A DNA stretch of 64,000 nt from JALYLC01 sp963743275 (GTDB lineage Bacteria; Actinomycetota; Thermoleophilia; Gaiellales; JALYLC01). The notes beneath the pieces were generated by a model. The model was not told the origin of the DNA. It worked only from the letters and a program-made list of their open reading frames with translations, and searched no databases. Positions within the stretch are counted from its first letter, which is position 1. Each line of letters begins with the position of its first letter. Positions 24,095 to 31,667 of this stretch are shown piece by piece. The DNA lies in contig CAVUPB010000003.1 of assembly GCA_963743275.1 (NCBI GenBank), positions 124,001-188,000 on the forward strand, in the 5' to 3' direction. A program made the translations under genes and the position numbers.

Positions 24095-25018
24095 ATGGTG
24101 ACCGGAATGAACCCCGAGATCTCGGTCGTCATCGTGTCGTACAAGGTGCCCGACCTGCTGCGCGCGTGCCTGGCGTCGGTGCAGCGGGAGGTGGTCGGCT
24201 GCTCGTACGAGGTCATCGTCGTCGAGAACGCCTCGGGCGACGCCTCGGCCGACCTGGTGCGCACGGAGTTCCCCGGTGTCCGCCTGATCGCGCTCGACGA
24301 GAACATCGGCTTCGCGGCCGGCTCGAATCTCGGTGCGCGCGCGGCCGAGGGCGAGTACGTGCTCATGCTCAACCCCGACACCGAGCTCGTCGGCGACACG
24401 CTCTCGGCGCTGCTGCGCTACGCGCGCCGGCATCCGGAGGCCGGCCTCGTCGGCGGGCGCACGCTCAACTCGGCCGGGGAGCTCGACCCCGGATCGTGTT
24501 GGGGCGCGCAGAGCCTCTGGAGCCTGTTCTGCTTCGCCTCGGGCATGTCGACCCTCTTCCGCCACTCGCGCATCTTCAACCCCGAGTCGCTGGGCGACTG
24601 GCCGCGCGACAGCGCGCGCGAGGTCGACATCGTCACGGGCTGCCTCTGCCTGGCGCCGCGCCCCGTCTGGAACGAGCTCGGCGGCTTCGACGAGGCGTTC
24701 TTCATGTACGGCGAGGACGCCGACCTCGCCGCGCGCGCCCGCAAGGCCGGCTACCGCCCGGCGATCACGCCCGAGGCCGTGATCGTCCACCACGTCGGCC
24801 AGTCGTCGCTCTCGGTCGAGAAGCGCGAGATGACGCTGCGCTGCCGCGTTGCGCTCCTCCGCAAGCACTGGTCTCCCCCGCGTGCCCGCGTCGGCGTCGC
24901 CCTGCTGCAGACCGGGACGGGCCTGCGCGCCCTGGGCGCGAACGTCGCCCGCAGCTCGGGCTCGACCTGGCCCGCGGTCTGGCGCCGGCGCCGCGAGTGG
25001 CGCGGCGGCTACGCCTGA
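24095..25018 (+). CDS. Family 2 glycosyltransferase, rhamnosyltransferase-like
   Basis: 307-residue GT2 enzyme of the WbbL-like group. Conserved blocks are ISVVIVSYKVPDLLRACLASV, VVENASGDAS, NIGFAAGSNLG, LMLNPDTEL (the DxD) and the acceptor motif GGFDEAFFMYGEDADLAARAR. No transmembrane helix is evident. The start could be ATG 24095 or ATG 24107. It is transcribed with the acyltransferase and probably builds the same polysaccharide. It is followed 16 bp later by a perfect 37-bp palindrome. Confidence 0.92.
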   Translation: MVTGMNPEISVVIVSYKVPDLLRACLASVQREVVGCSYEVIVVENASGDASADLVRTEFPGVRLIALDENIGFAAGSNLGARAAEGEYVLMLNPDTELVGDTLSALLRYARRHPEAGLVGGRTLNSAGELDPGSCWGAQSLWSLFCFASGMSTLFRHSRIFNPESLGDWPRDSAREVDIVTGCLCLAPRPVWNELGGFDEAFFMYGEDADLAARARKAGYRPAITPEAVIVHHVGQSSLSVEKREMTLRCRVALLRKHWSPPRARVGVALLQTGTGLRALGANVARSSGSTWPAVWRRRREWRGGYA

Positions 25019-25033
25019 GGGTTCAGCGCGCAA

Positions 25034-25070
25034 CCGTGCACGATTGGGGTCAGACCCCAATCGTGCACGG
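25034..25070. repeat. Perfect 37-bp palindrome with core TGGGGTCAGACCCCA
   Basis: Eighteen bases (ccgtgcacgattggggtc) pair perfectly around a central A at 25052. It sits between two convergent genes and can serve as a bidirectional terminator. The core is shared with 16121-16153 and 45648-45749, while the arms differ. Confidence 0.85.
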
Positions 25071-25100
25071 CCGATTCGCGGGTGGCCGCGCCGGCATGGG

Positions 25101-26210
25101 TCACGCGCCGGGAGGCGGAAACCGGAACGGCGCGAGGTCGATCTCCGGCGTCAGTCCCAGCACCAGGTCGGCGGCCGCGGCCGCGACGGTGGGCGCGAAC
25201 TTGAAGCCGTGGCCGGAGAATCCGGCGCACACGACCGTGCGCTCGCCGATGCGGTCGACGATCGGCGCCTCGCTCGGGGTGAGCGCGTAGCAGCAGACGT
25301 CGGCCCCGCGCAGCTCGACCCCCTCGGCGCGCCAGGGCAGGCCCGGGAGGCGCATCCGCGCCGCGTCGGTCAGCCGCTCCACCTCGGCCGGCGGCGCGAT
25401 GCGGGCGGCCGGGTCGTCGGGATCGACATCGGGCCCGATCGCGTGTCCGCCGATCTTCAGCCCTGCGCCGTCGTCGTCGCCGTGCCCGAAGACGTCGAGG
25501 TCGTACGTCCACACCGGCAGGCCGGGCGTCGCCAGGCGCAGGTACACGTTGACCTGTTGCGTCGAGCGGATGGGCGCGTTCGCGATCAACCCGCCCGTCC
25601 AGGCGCCCGTGGCGACGAGCACCTGATCGGCCCGCTCGCTCGTGCCGTCGGCCAGCTCGACCACGCCGTCGCCGATGGCGCGCACCGCGACGCCCTCGCG
25701 CAGCAGCGCGCCCGCCGCGGCCGCCAGGCGCGCCATGCCGAGCGTCGCGCGCCGTGCGTGCAGCACGCCGCACTCGGGGTCGTACAGCACTCCCGCGACG
25801 TCCTCGGCCGAGAACGCCGGGAAGGCGCGAATCGCCTCGGCGGGCTCGAGCAGGCGCACCGGGAGGCCCGCGGCCTCGCACGCCCGCAGCGAGTCGTGGA
25901 GGTACTCCGAGAGCTCGATCGCGAACCAGAGCATGCCGGTCTCGTCGAAGAGCCGCTCGTCGAGCAGATGCTCGAGCTCGCGCCACTGCGTCCGCGCCCG
26001 CAGCACGAGCTCCGTGTAGTGCGCGGCCGCGCCGTATTCGAAGCGCAGCACCCGCCCCGAGCCCGACGAGGCGGCGAACGCATCGCCCGCCTCGCGCGCG
26101 TCGAAGACGGTCACGTCGGCCCCCCGGAGCGCCAGCCGGCGCGCCGCCGCGAGACCGTAGATGCCGGCCCCGACGACGATGACACGCGGCCTCTCCACGG
26201 CGCGCATCAT
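25101..26210 (-). CDS. FAD-dependent oxidoreductase (DAO family, sarcosine/N-methyltryptophan oxidase-like)
   Basis: 369-residue flavoprotein oxidizing an amine or amino acid. The N-terminal Rossmann motif is VIVVGAGIYGLAAARRLALRG, followed by VFDAREAG and SSGSGRVLRFEYG, as in monomeric sarcosine oxidases. VLVATGAWTGGLI is the second FAD element. The C-terminus has YALTPSEAPIVDRIGERTVVCAGFSGHGFKFAP, close to the MSOX/MTOX pattern. The covalent-FAD cysteine of those enzymes is not clear: here the region reads GHGFKFAP with no cysteine. It diverges from nadR. Substrate unknown. Confidence 0.88.
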   Translation of the reverse strand: MMRAVERPRVIVVGAGIYGLAAARRLALRGADVTVFDAREAGDAFAASSGSGRVLRFEYGAAAHYTELVLRARTQWRELEHLLDERLFDETGMLWFAIELSEYLHDSLRACEAAGLPVRLLEPAEAIRAFPAFSAEDVAGVLYDPECGVLHARRATLGMARLAAAAGALLREGVAVRAIGDGVVELADGTSERADQVLVATGAWTGGLIANAPIRSTQQVNVYLRLATPGLPVWTYDLDVFGHGDDDGAGLKIGGHAIGPDVDPDDPAARIAPPAEVERLTDAARMRLPGLPWRAEGVELRGADVCCYALTPSEAPIVDRIGERTVVCAGFSGHGFKFAPTVAAAAADLVLGLTPEIDLAPFRFPPPGA

Positions 26211-26254
26211 GCCGTACGGTGGCATGGCGGCCGTCCATCGGGCATCGTTCCCCC

Positions 26255-27271
26255 ATGGCGAGCCCCGAGTCGCGCGGCGTGGCGGCTGGACGGTTCGCAC
26301 CGTTCCACCGGGGCCACCAGCATCTCATCGAGCGCGCACGCGCGCTCGTCGACGCGCTCGACGTCGTCGTGGTGCACGCGCCCGACGACGGCCTCGCCCC
26401 CGAGTTGCGCACCGGCTGGATCCGCGACGCGTTCGCGGAGCACCCGCTGGTGCAGGTGCACGCCGTGCCGGCGGGAGCCGATCCCGCGGCAGCGGTACGC
26501 GAGCGCCTGGGCACGGCCCCCGACGTCTGCTTCACGGGCGCCGGAGACGAGGGCTGGGCGGCTGCGCTCGCGCCCCGCCACGTCGAGGTCGACCGCCTCG
26601 CCGGGATCGACACCGCCGTCGTGCGCGCCGACGCGCTGGCCGCGCTCGACCAGCTGCCGGGCGGCACGCGCGCGTCCGTGGTGCGGCGCGTGTGCGTGCT
26701 CGGGGCCGAGAGCACGGGCAAGACGACCGTCGCACGCGACCTCGCCGACGCGCTGGCGACGGTCTGGGTGCCGGAGTACGGCCGCGACTACACCGAGACG
26801 CTGCCGGACCGGCTCCGCTACGTGTGGACGACCCCCGACTTCGAGATCATCTCGAAGCGCCAGAACTGGAACGAGGATCGCGCGGCGCGCTACGCCAACC
26901 GCATCGTGATCGTCGACACCGACGCGTTCGCGACGTCGCTCTTCCACGAGCTCTACGTGGGCTACCGCGCCCCCGAGCTCGACGCCTACCTGCGCGGCTA
27001 CGACCTCTACCTCGTGACGAGCATCGACACGCCGTTCCAGATGGACACGACGGGTCTGCGCTACGACGGCGACACGCGGCGCTACATGGACGCGACCTAC
27101 CGCCGTCACGCGGAGGAGTCGGGCCGGCCGTGGGCCCTGCTGCAAGGCCCGCCCCAGGAGCGGCTGCGGGTGGCGGTCGACGCCGTGGCGACGATGCTCG
27201 AGCGCTACGCCGGCCCGGCCGCACTGACCGATCTGCGCGCGCCCGCGCCGGTGCGGGTGGCCGCGCGCTGA
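26255..27271 (+). CDS. nadR: NadR-like bifunctional NMN adenylyltransferase / ribosylnicotinamide kinase
   Basis: Salvage enzyme making NMN and NAD+ from nicotinamide riboside. The N-terminal nucleotidyltransferase domain (about 8-130) has GRFAPFHRGHQHLIERA, the GxFxPxHxGH motif. The C-terminal kinase domain begins at the P-loop GAESTGKTT (from residue 150) and continues with WVPEYGRDYTE and KRQNWNEDRAARYANRIVIVDTDAFAT. The DNA-binding domain found in enterobacterial NadR is absent, so this is an enzyme only. It ends convergent with a secreted-protein gene inside a shared hairpin. Confidence 0.9.
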   Translation: MASPESRGVAAGRFAPFHRGHQHLIERARALVDALDVVVVHAPDDGLAPELRTGWIRDAFAEHPLVQVHAVPAGADPAAAVRERLGTAPDVCFTGAGDEGWAAALAPRHVEVDRLAGIDTAVVRADALAALDQLPGGTRASVVRRVCVLGAESTGKTTVARDLADALATVWVPEYGRDYTETLPDRLRYVWTTPDFEIISKRQNWNEDRAARYANRIVIVDTDAFATSLFHELYVGYRAPELDAYLRGYDLYLVTSIDTPFQMDTTGLRYDGDTRRYMDATYRRHAEESGRPWALLQGPPQERLRVAVDAVATMLERYAGPAALTDLRAPAPVRVAAR

Positions 27272-27289
27272 CGCCCTGCGTCAGGGCGT
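27271..27289. terminator. Bidirectional hairpin at the stops of convergent genes
   Basis: Stem acgccctg/cagggcgt (8 bp) with a 3-nt loop. It covers the last base of the nadR stop codon (27269-27271) and the stop codon of the convergent secreted-protein gene (27281-27283). Confidence 0.55.
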
Positions 27290-28063
27290 GGCGGTCGCGC
27301 CGCAGGCGCCGAGCGCAAGGCCGCCGATCAGGGTCAGCTCCGCCGGCTTCGCGGTGAACACCATCGCGAACGTCGTCGCGCGGGTCAGCCGGCGGGCGAC
27401 GCACGCGAGCGCCTTCGGCGGCACGTGCGCGCGGAAGGCGCGGCGCCACATGGCCGTCTCCGATGCCGTGCCGACGCAGCGGTCGAGGACGGCGCCGCCG
27501 GCCGCGCGCGCGGTCTTGGCGGCGTAGAACGGGACGACCGACCCGATGCGGTTGACACAGCGCTGCTCCGCCGGCGCGAGCACGAGGTGCATCGGCTTGG
27601 CGGCGAGGCCGTAGAAGACGCCCATGAAATTGCACGCCCGGAAGACCCGGTCGTACATGCGCAGCTCGTCGAGCCGGGAGCTGACGGCGAGGCGCACCGC
27701 CCAGCTGCGCGCGTCCAGCCGCTCGGCGACGCAGCGCAGCTCGGCGTGCTTCCCGAGCACGCGCGTGAAGTCGAGCTCGCGCATGGCGACCCGCTCGGCA
27801 CGCGTCATGCAGTTCGCCAGCCCTGCGCTGAGGATCCGCTTCTCGGCCGGTGTCGCCGCGTAGTAGGGCGCGAGCCAGACGCCCCGCTCGAGACGCCCGT
27901 GGAAGAAGCGCGCGATGCAGGCGGCATCGTTCACGGCCACCCCGGGCTCCTTCGCGCGGATGTCGCCCGCGCTCGCCCAGCGCGGCGCCGCAGCCGCGCC
28001 CAGGCCCGGGAACGCGACGAGGGACGCGAGCAGGCCCGCGATGACGCAGAGGCGGAGTCGCAT
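27281..28063 (-). CDS. Secreted protein with four Cys-pair repeats, unknown function
   Basis: 260 residues with a signal peptide (MRLRLCVIAGLLASLVAFPGLGAAAA). The mature part has eight cysteines at 49, 85, 111, 144, 169, 196, 221 and 254, alternating between spacings of 27-36 and 25-26. This reads as four repeats, each starting C(I/V)xxR (CIAR, CVAE, CVNR, CVAR) and closing with a second cysteine, probably a disulfide. I do not recognise the family. The protein is basic and presumably acts outside the cell. Its start is preceded by TAGCGT at 6 nt, so the transcript should be leaderless. Confidence 0.8.
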   Translation of the reverse strand: MRLRLCVIAGLLASLVAFPGLGAAAAPRWASAGDIRAKEPGVAVNDAACIARFFHGRLERGVWLAPYYAATPAEKRILSAGLANCMTRAERVAMRELDFTRVLGKHAELRCVAERLDARSWAVRLAVSSRLDELRMYDRVFRACNFMGVFYGLAAKPMHLVLAPAEQRCVNRIGSVVPFYAAKTARAAGGAVLDRCVGTASETAMWRRAFRAHVPPKALACVARRLTRATTFAMVFTAKPAELTLIGGLALGACGATATP

Positions 28064-28069
28064 GCCCCC

Positions 28070-28075
28070 ACGCTA
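28070..28075 (-). promoter_or_regulatory. -10 box TAGCGT, leaderless type
   Basis: Minus-strand TAGCGT, 6 nt before the ATG at 28063. Confidence 0.5.
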
Positions 28076-28107
28076 CGCCGGGGACGGGGGACGCGCCTAT
28101 CCCCATT

Positions 28108-29112
28108 TCAGGCGTAGCGCAGGCGCTGCCCGATGCCGAGGCGCGCCGCCTTCTCGAGCATGGCGTGCCCGAGCGCGATGTCGCTGAGGCTGAGGCCGCG
28201 GTGCCAGAAGAGGATCGTCTCGTCGTCGCGCTCGCGGCCCGGCCGCGCCCCGGCCACGATCTGCCCGAGCTCGGCGTGCAGCGTCTGCTCCGAGAGCTTG
28301 CCTGCCTCGACATGCGCGCGCAGCGAGCCGAACGGGCCACTGCGGCACTGGCCCCAGTCGTCGACGACGAGCTTGGCCATGATGTCGGTCAGCGAGAGCT
28401 CGACCGCGCTCATGGTGCCGTAGGGCACGACCAGCGCGCCGGGCTCGATCCACTCCGTCCGCAGCAGCGGCTCGGGCCGCTCGAGACGCGCGGCCTCGAC
28501 GACGATGTCGGCGCCGCGCACGACCGACTCCCAGTCGTCGCACACGACCACGGGGCGGCCGAGGTCGCGCTCGAGCTGCGCGCCGAACGCCTCGCGGCTC
28601 TCGCGCCGCCGCGAGTGGATGCGGATCTCGCCGAGGTCGAAGAGGTGCGCGAGCAGGCGCACGTTCCAGTACGCCGTCCCGCGCGCGCCGATGTGGCCGA
28701 GCACCCGTGCTCCCGAACGCGCGAGGTGGCGGGCGCCGAGCGCGGTGACGGCGCCGGTGCGCATGTCCGTGAGCCCGGCGGCGTCGATCACGGCCTGCGG
28801 GACGCCGGTGCGCGGGTCGTAGAGCGTGAGCAGGCCGTTCTCGGACGGCAGGCCGCGCCGGTAGTTGTCCACGTAGTCGCCGACGACCTTGACGCCGGCC
28901 AGCGCGAGCGGGGCGATGTAGCCGCGCAGCACGTTGAAGTGCCCGCGGAAGGCGTCGTCGGGCCGCAGGTGCACGCGCGGCTCGATCACCGTCTCGCCGA
29001 GACCCTGCGCGCGCAGGCCGCCTTCGACCGCGTCCAGGATCTCGTCGTCCGTCAGCTCGAGCGCCTCGACGTCGGGACGGTTGAGGTAGGTCAGGAAGAG
29101 CTCCTCCGCCAT
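28108..29112 (-). CDS. Ornithine cyclodeaminase / mu-crystallin family protein
   Basis: NAD(P)-binding family member, 334 residues. It could be an ornithine or lysine cyclodeaminase, an alanine dehydrogenase or a ketimine reductase. Features include VKVVGDYVDNYRRGLPSENGLLTLYDPRTG (substrate side), DAAGLTDMRTGAVTALGARHLA, and GHIGARGTAYWNVRLL, which aligns with the dinucleotide motif although it lacks the usual GxGxQA. The altered glycine motif suggests a non-ornithine substrate. CATACT lies 7 nt before the ATG. The terminator of the Flp pilin gene lies just upstream, so it is transcribed alone. Confidence 0.85.
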   Translation of the reverse strand: MAEELFLTYLNRPDVEALELTDDEILDAVEGGLRAQGLGETVIEPRVHLRPDDAFRGHFNVLRGYIAPLALAGVKVVGDYVDNYRRGLPSENGLLTLYDPRTGVPQAVIDAAGLTDMRTGAVTALGARHLARSGARVLGHIGARGTAYWNVRLLAHLFDLGEIRIHSRRRESREAFGAQLERDLGRPVVVCDDWESVVRGADIVVEAARLERPEPLLRTEWIEPGALVVPYGTMSAVELSLTDIMAKLVVDDWGQCRSGPFGSLRAHVEAGKLSEQTLHAELGQIVAGARPGRERDDETILFWHRGLSLSDIALGHAMLEKAARLGIGQRLRYA

Positions 29113-29136
29113 CGCGGGCAGTATGCGCGACGGAAA

Positions 29137-29168
29137 ACAGAGAGAGGCGCCGATCCGGCGCCCCTCTC
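29137..29168 (-). terminator. Rho-independent terminator of the Flp pilin gene
   Basis: On the minus strand, ggcgcc-ggatc-ggcgcc with flanking gagagg/ctctct pairs is followed by ctctctgttttcc. This is the only hairpin in the window with a convincing T-rich tail, 48 nt after the pilin stop. Confidence 0.65.
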
Positions 29169-29215
29169 GTCGAACAGAAGAAGACGCGAGCCCGCCGGCC
29201 CGCGACGGTACGGGT

Positions 29216-29386
29216 CTAGATCTGGGTCGTGACGGTGTCGAGCGCACCCGAGATCGCGCCGGACAGGTACCCGAGAGCGAGGAAGACGCCGATCGCGATG
29301 ACGGCGAGGACGACGGCGTACTCGGCCATCGTCTGGCCGCTTTCACGCTCTGTCAGTGCATGGATCCGATCGAGGATGGTGCGCAT
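29216..29386 (-). CDS. Flp/Fap-type class III pilin subunit
   Basis: 56-residue pilin precursor. The short leader MRTILDRIHALTERESGQ is followed by TMAEYAVVLAVIAIGVFLAL, the classic Flp pilin start with Glu at +5 style position and a single hydrophobic helix, then SGAISGALDTVTTQI. Flp pilins are processed by a TadV-type peptidase and assembled by Tad machinery, none of which is in the window. A gggagg ribosome site lies 8 nt before the ATG at 29386, and the gene has its own terminator. Similar orphan pilins are frequent in actinobacteria. Confidence 0.85.
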   Translation of the reverse strand: MRTILDRIHALTERESGQTMAEYAVVLAVIAIGVFLALGYLSGAISGALDTVTTQI

Positions 29387-29522
29387 TTCGAGCCTCCCTG
29401 TGAGCCGGGCTCCTCGTGCGAGAAGCCTCTTGCGACTGGCACCAGTAACCGCCCGTCATGCCATACCCGATATCCCCCGTGCAGGGTAATTCGCGTCACC
29501 CGCTCGCTTCGGGGCCGACCTT

Positions 29523-29528
29523 TAGACT
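29523..29528 (+). promoter_or_regulatory. -10 box TAGACT, leaderless type
   Basis: TAGACT, then 7 nt, then the GTG at 29536. Confidence 0.55.
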
Positions 29529-29535
29529 GGCAGTC

Positions 29536-30186
29536 GTGATCGACGCCGATTCGCACGCGATCTCCTCGCCCGAGCAGCTCTGGGAGCTCTTCGGCGAGCC
29601 TCTGCCGCGCGTCGTGGCGAAGGAGCTGCCGGCGCTCGACGTTCGCGCCCGGGAGTTCATCGCCGCATCGCCGTTCCTCGTGATGGCGACGACGGGCGCC
29701 GATGGCTCGTGCGACGCCGGCCCCAAGGGCGGGCCCCCGGGTTTCGTCGGCGTCATGACGGATACGCGACTACTTGTCCCGGAGTTCCCCGGCAACCGTC
29801 GCTTCGATGGCGTGCAGAACCTCGTCACGCGCCCCGGCATCGGCCTGCTCTTCGTCGTGCCCGGAATCTCCGAGACGCTGCGCGTCAACGGCTTCGCGCA
29901 GCTCACGCGCGATCCGGCGCTGCTCGACGCGTGCTCCGTGGACGGGCGGCGGCCCTGGTTCGTCGCCGACGTGGAGGTGCGGCAGGTCTTCAGCCACTGC
30001 GGCAAGGCCTTCCTGCGCGGCCACCTGTGGCAGACGGCGACGTGGCCCGAGCCCGACACGGTGCGCAGCCCGAGCCGCTCCATCGCCGAGCCCGCGGAGG
30101 CCGAGCAGCGAGCCGAGTCGGAGGTGCGCCGGGAGGTCGAGGCCGCCTACGAGCCCCTGCTCTACGGAGAGCCCGCTCCGGATTGA
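29536..30186 (+). CDS. Pyridoxamine 5'-phosphate oxidase-family flavoprotein (MSMEG_1061-like)
   Basis: 216-residue FMN-dependent split-barrel protein. The family segment EFIAASPFLVMATTGADGSCDAGPKGGPPGFV is followed by LLVPEFPGNRRFDGVQNLVTRPGIGLLFVVPGISETLRVNG, characteristic of the MSMEG_1061 group, whose physiological role is uncertain. The C-terminal HCGKAFLRGHLW is also conserved in this group. GTG 29536 agrees with the leaderless promoter. The cupin gene follows 57 bp downstream. Confidence 0.88.
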   Translation: MIDADSHAISSPEQLWELFGEPLPRVVAKELPALDVRAREFIAASPFLVMATTGADGSCDAGPKGGPPGFVGVMTDTRLLVPEFPGNRRFDGVQNLVTRPGIGLLFVVPGISETLRVNGFAQLTRDPALLDACSVDGRRPWFVADVEVRQVFSHCGKAFLRGHLWQTATWPEPDTVRSPSRSIAEPAEAEQRAESEVRREVEAAYEPLLYGEPAPD

Positions 30187-30243
30187 CGTTCCGCGGACCT
30201 CCGGCCGGCCGTGCCATTCACACGACGACGACAAGGAGCCCGC

Positions 30244-30636
30244 ATGACAACTCCCTACACGCTCAAGAAGCTGACCGACGTCGAGGACGCGGCCGTCAAG
30301 GGCGGATTCGCCGAGATCCAGGAGGCGCGCTTCGCCAAGCACGACCTCGACGCCGAGGACACGGGCGTCAGCCTGCACTGCCTCAAGGCGGGCCGCCGCC
30401 AGACCTTCGGCCACAAGCACGACGACGCCGAGGAGGTGTATGTCGTGCTCGCCGGCTCCGGGCGCGTGAAGCTCGACGACGAGATCGTGGCGCTCGGGCC
30501 GCTCGACGCGATCCGCGTCGCCCCCAAGGTCGTCCGCGCGTTCGAGGCGGGCCCCGACAACGACCTCGAGCTGCTCGCCGTCGGCCCGCGCCACGACGGC
30601 GACGGGGAGATCATCCCCGGGTGGTGGGCCGACTGA
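30244..30636 (+). CDS. Cupin-domain protein
   Basis: 130-residue single-domain cupin. The first metal motif is recognisable as FGHKHDDAEEVYVVLAGSGRV (HxH...E) and the second as LGPLDAIRVAPKVVRAFEAG, which lacks the usual histidine, so metal binding may be incomplete. An aaggag site sits just upstream of the ATG. It is convergent with acetate kinase, only 4 bp apart. Enzymatic function cannot be assigned; it could bind a small ligand. Confidence 0.85.
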   Translation: MTTPYTLKKLTDVEDAAVKGGFAEIQEARFAKHDLDAEDTGVSLHCLKAGRRQTFGHKHDDAEEVYVVLAGSGRVKLDDEIVALGPLDAIRVAPKVVRAFEAGPDNDLELLAVGPRHDGDGEIIPGWWAD

Positions 30637-30640
30637 GGGC

Positions 30641-31663
30641 CTACGACCCGAGCAGACGGCGGAGCGAGCGCGCGACGACGAGGTCCTCGCGCGCTCGCAC
30701 GACGACCAGCCGTACGCGCGAGCCGGCGCTCGCGATCTCGCCGCCCGCCGGGGGCGCGTCGTTGAGCCTGCCGTCGAGCTCGGCGCCGAGCACGCCCAGC
30801 CGCGCGCAGACCCGCGCCCGCACGAATGCCGAGCCCTCCCCCACGCCGCCCGTGAACACGATCGCGTCGAGGCCGCCGAGCGCGACCGCCATCGCGCCGA
30901 CGGCGGTCGCGATGCGGTAGCAGTAGACGTCGAGCGCGCTCCGCGCAGCCGGCTCCGGGGAGCGCTCGAGCTCCTCGACGCTGCCCGAGATGCCCGACAG
31001 CCCGAGCAGGCCCGACGCGTGCTCGAGCGCCTCGTCGACCTCGGCCGGCGAGGCCGCGCCGCTGCGCAGCAGGTAGATGACCGCCGCGGCGTCGAGCGAG
31101 CCGGAGCGCGTCGCCATGGGCACGCCTTCGAGCGGGCTGAAGCCCATCGTCGTGTCGAGCGAGCGGCCGTCGCGCACGGCGCTCACCGAGCAGCCGCCGC
31201 CGAGGTGACAGACGACGAGCCGCTCGACCGGCACCTGCTCGGCCGCCCACTCGAGCGAGAGCCCGTGAAACCCGTAGCGGCGGATGTGCAGCGCCGTGCG
31301 CCAGTGCTCCGGCACGGCGTACGCCGAGGCCTCGTCGGGCATGGCGGCATGGAACTCGGTGTCGAAGACGGCGACCTGCGGCAGTCCCGGCAGCAGGCGG
31401 CGCGCCTCCTCGATGGCGGCGAGCGCCGGTGCGTTGTGGAGCGGCGCGAGCGCGACGAGGGCGTGTAGCTCGGCGAGCGTCTCGTCGTCGATCAGCACGG
31501 GCGCCCGGAAGCTCGGGCCGCCGTGCACCACGCGGTGGCCGACCGCGACGACATCGGCCGGCGCCTCGGCGAGCGACGCGACCGCCCGGCTGTCCCCGTC
31601 TTCGCCGACCGCCGAGAGCTTGAGGCTCGTCGAGCCGGCGTTGACGACGAGGACGCTGCTCAA
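30641..31663 (-). CDS. ackA: Acetate kinase
   Basis: Converts acetyl phosphate and ADP to acetate and ATP. The protein is compact, 340 residues against about 400 in typical AckA. Key motifs remain: NAGSTSLK, GHRVVHGG, VFDTEFHAAMP, RRYGFHGLS, CHLGGGCS, TMGFSPLEGVPMATRSG and IVFTGGVGEGSAFVR. A TTG start at 31663 lies 4 bp after the phosphoketolase stop, so the pair is one operon. The catalytic arginine in RRYGFHG and the phosphate loop are intact, so the shorter size probably reflects trimmed loops. Confidence 0.93.
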   Translation of the reverse strand: MSSVLVVNAGSTSLKLSAVGEDGDSRAVASLAEAPADVVAVGHRVVHGGPSFRAPVLIDDETLAELHALVALAPLHNAPALAAIEEARRLLPGLPQVAVFDTEFHAAMPDEASAYAVPEHWRTALHIRRYGFHGLSLEWAAEQVPVERLVVCHLGGGCSVSAVRDGRSLDTTMGFSPLEGVPMATRSGSLDAAAVIYLLRSGAASPAEVDEALEHASGLLGLSGISGSVEELERSPEPAARSALDVYCYRIATAVGAMAVALGGLDAIVFTGGVGEGSAFVRARVCARLGVLGAELDGRLNDAPPAGGEIASAGSRVRLVVVRAREDLVVARSLRRLLGS

Positions 31664-31667
31664 GCGC

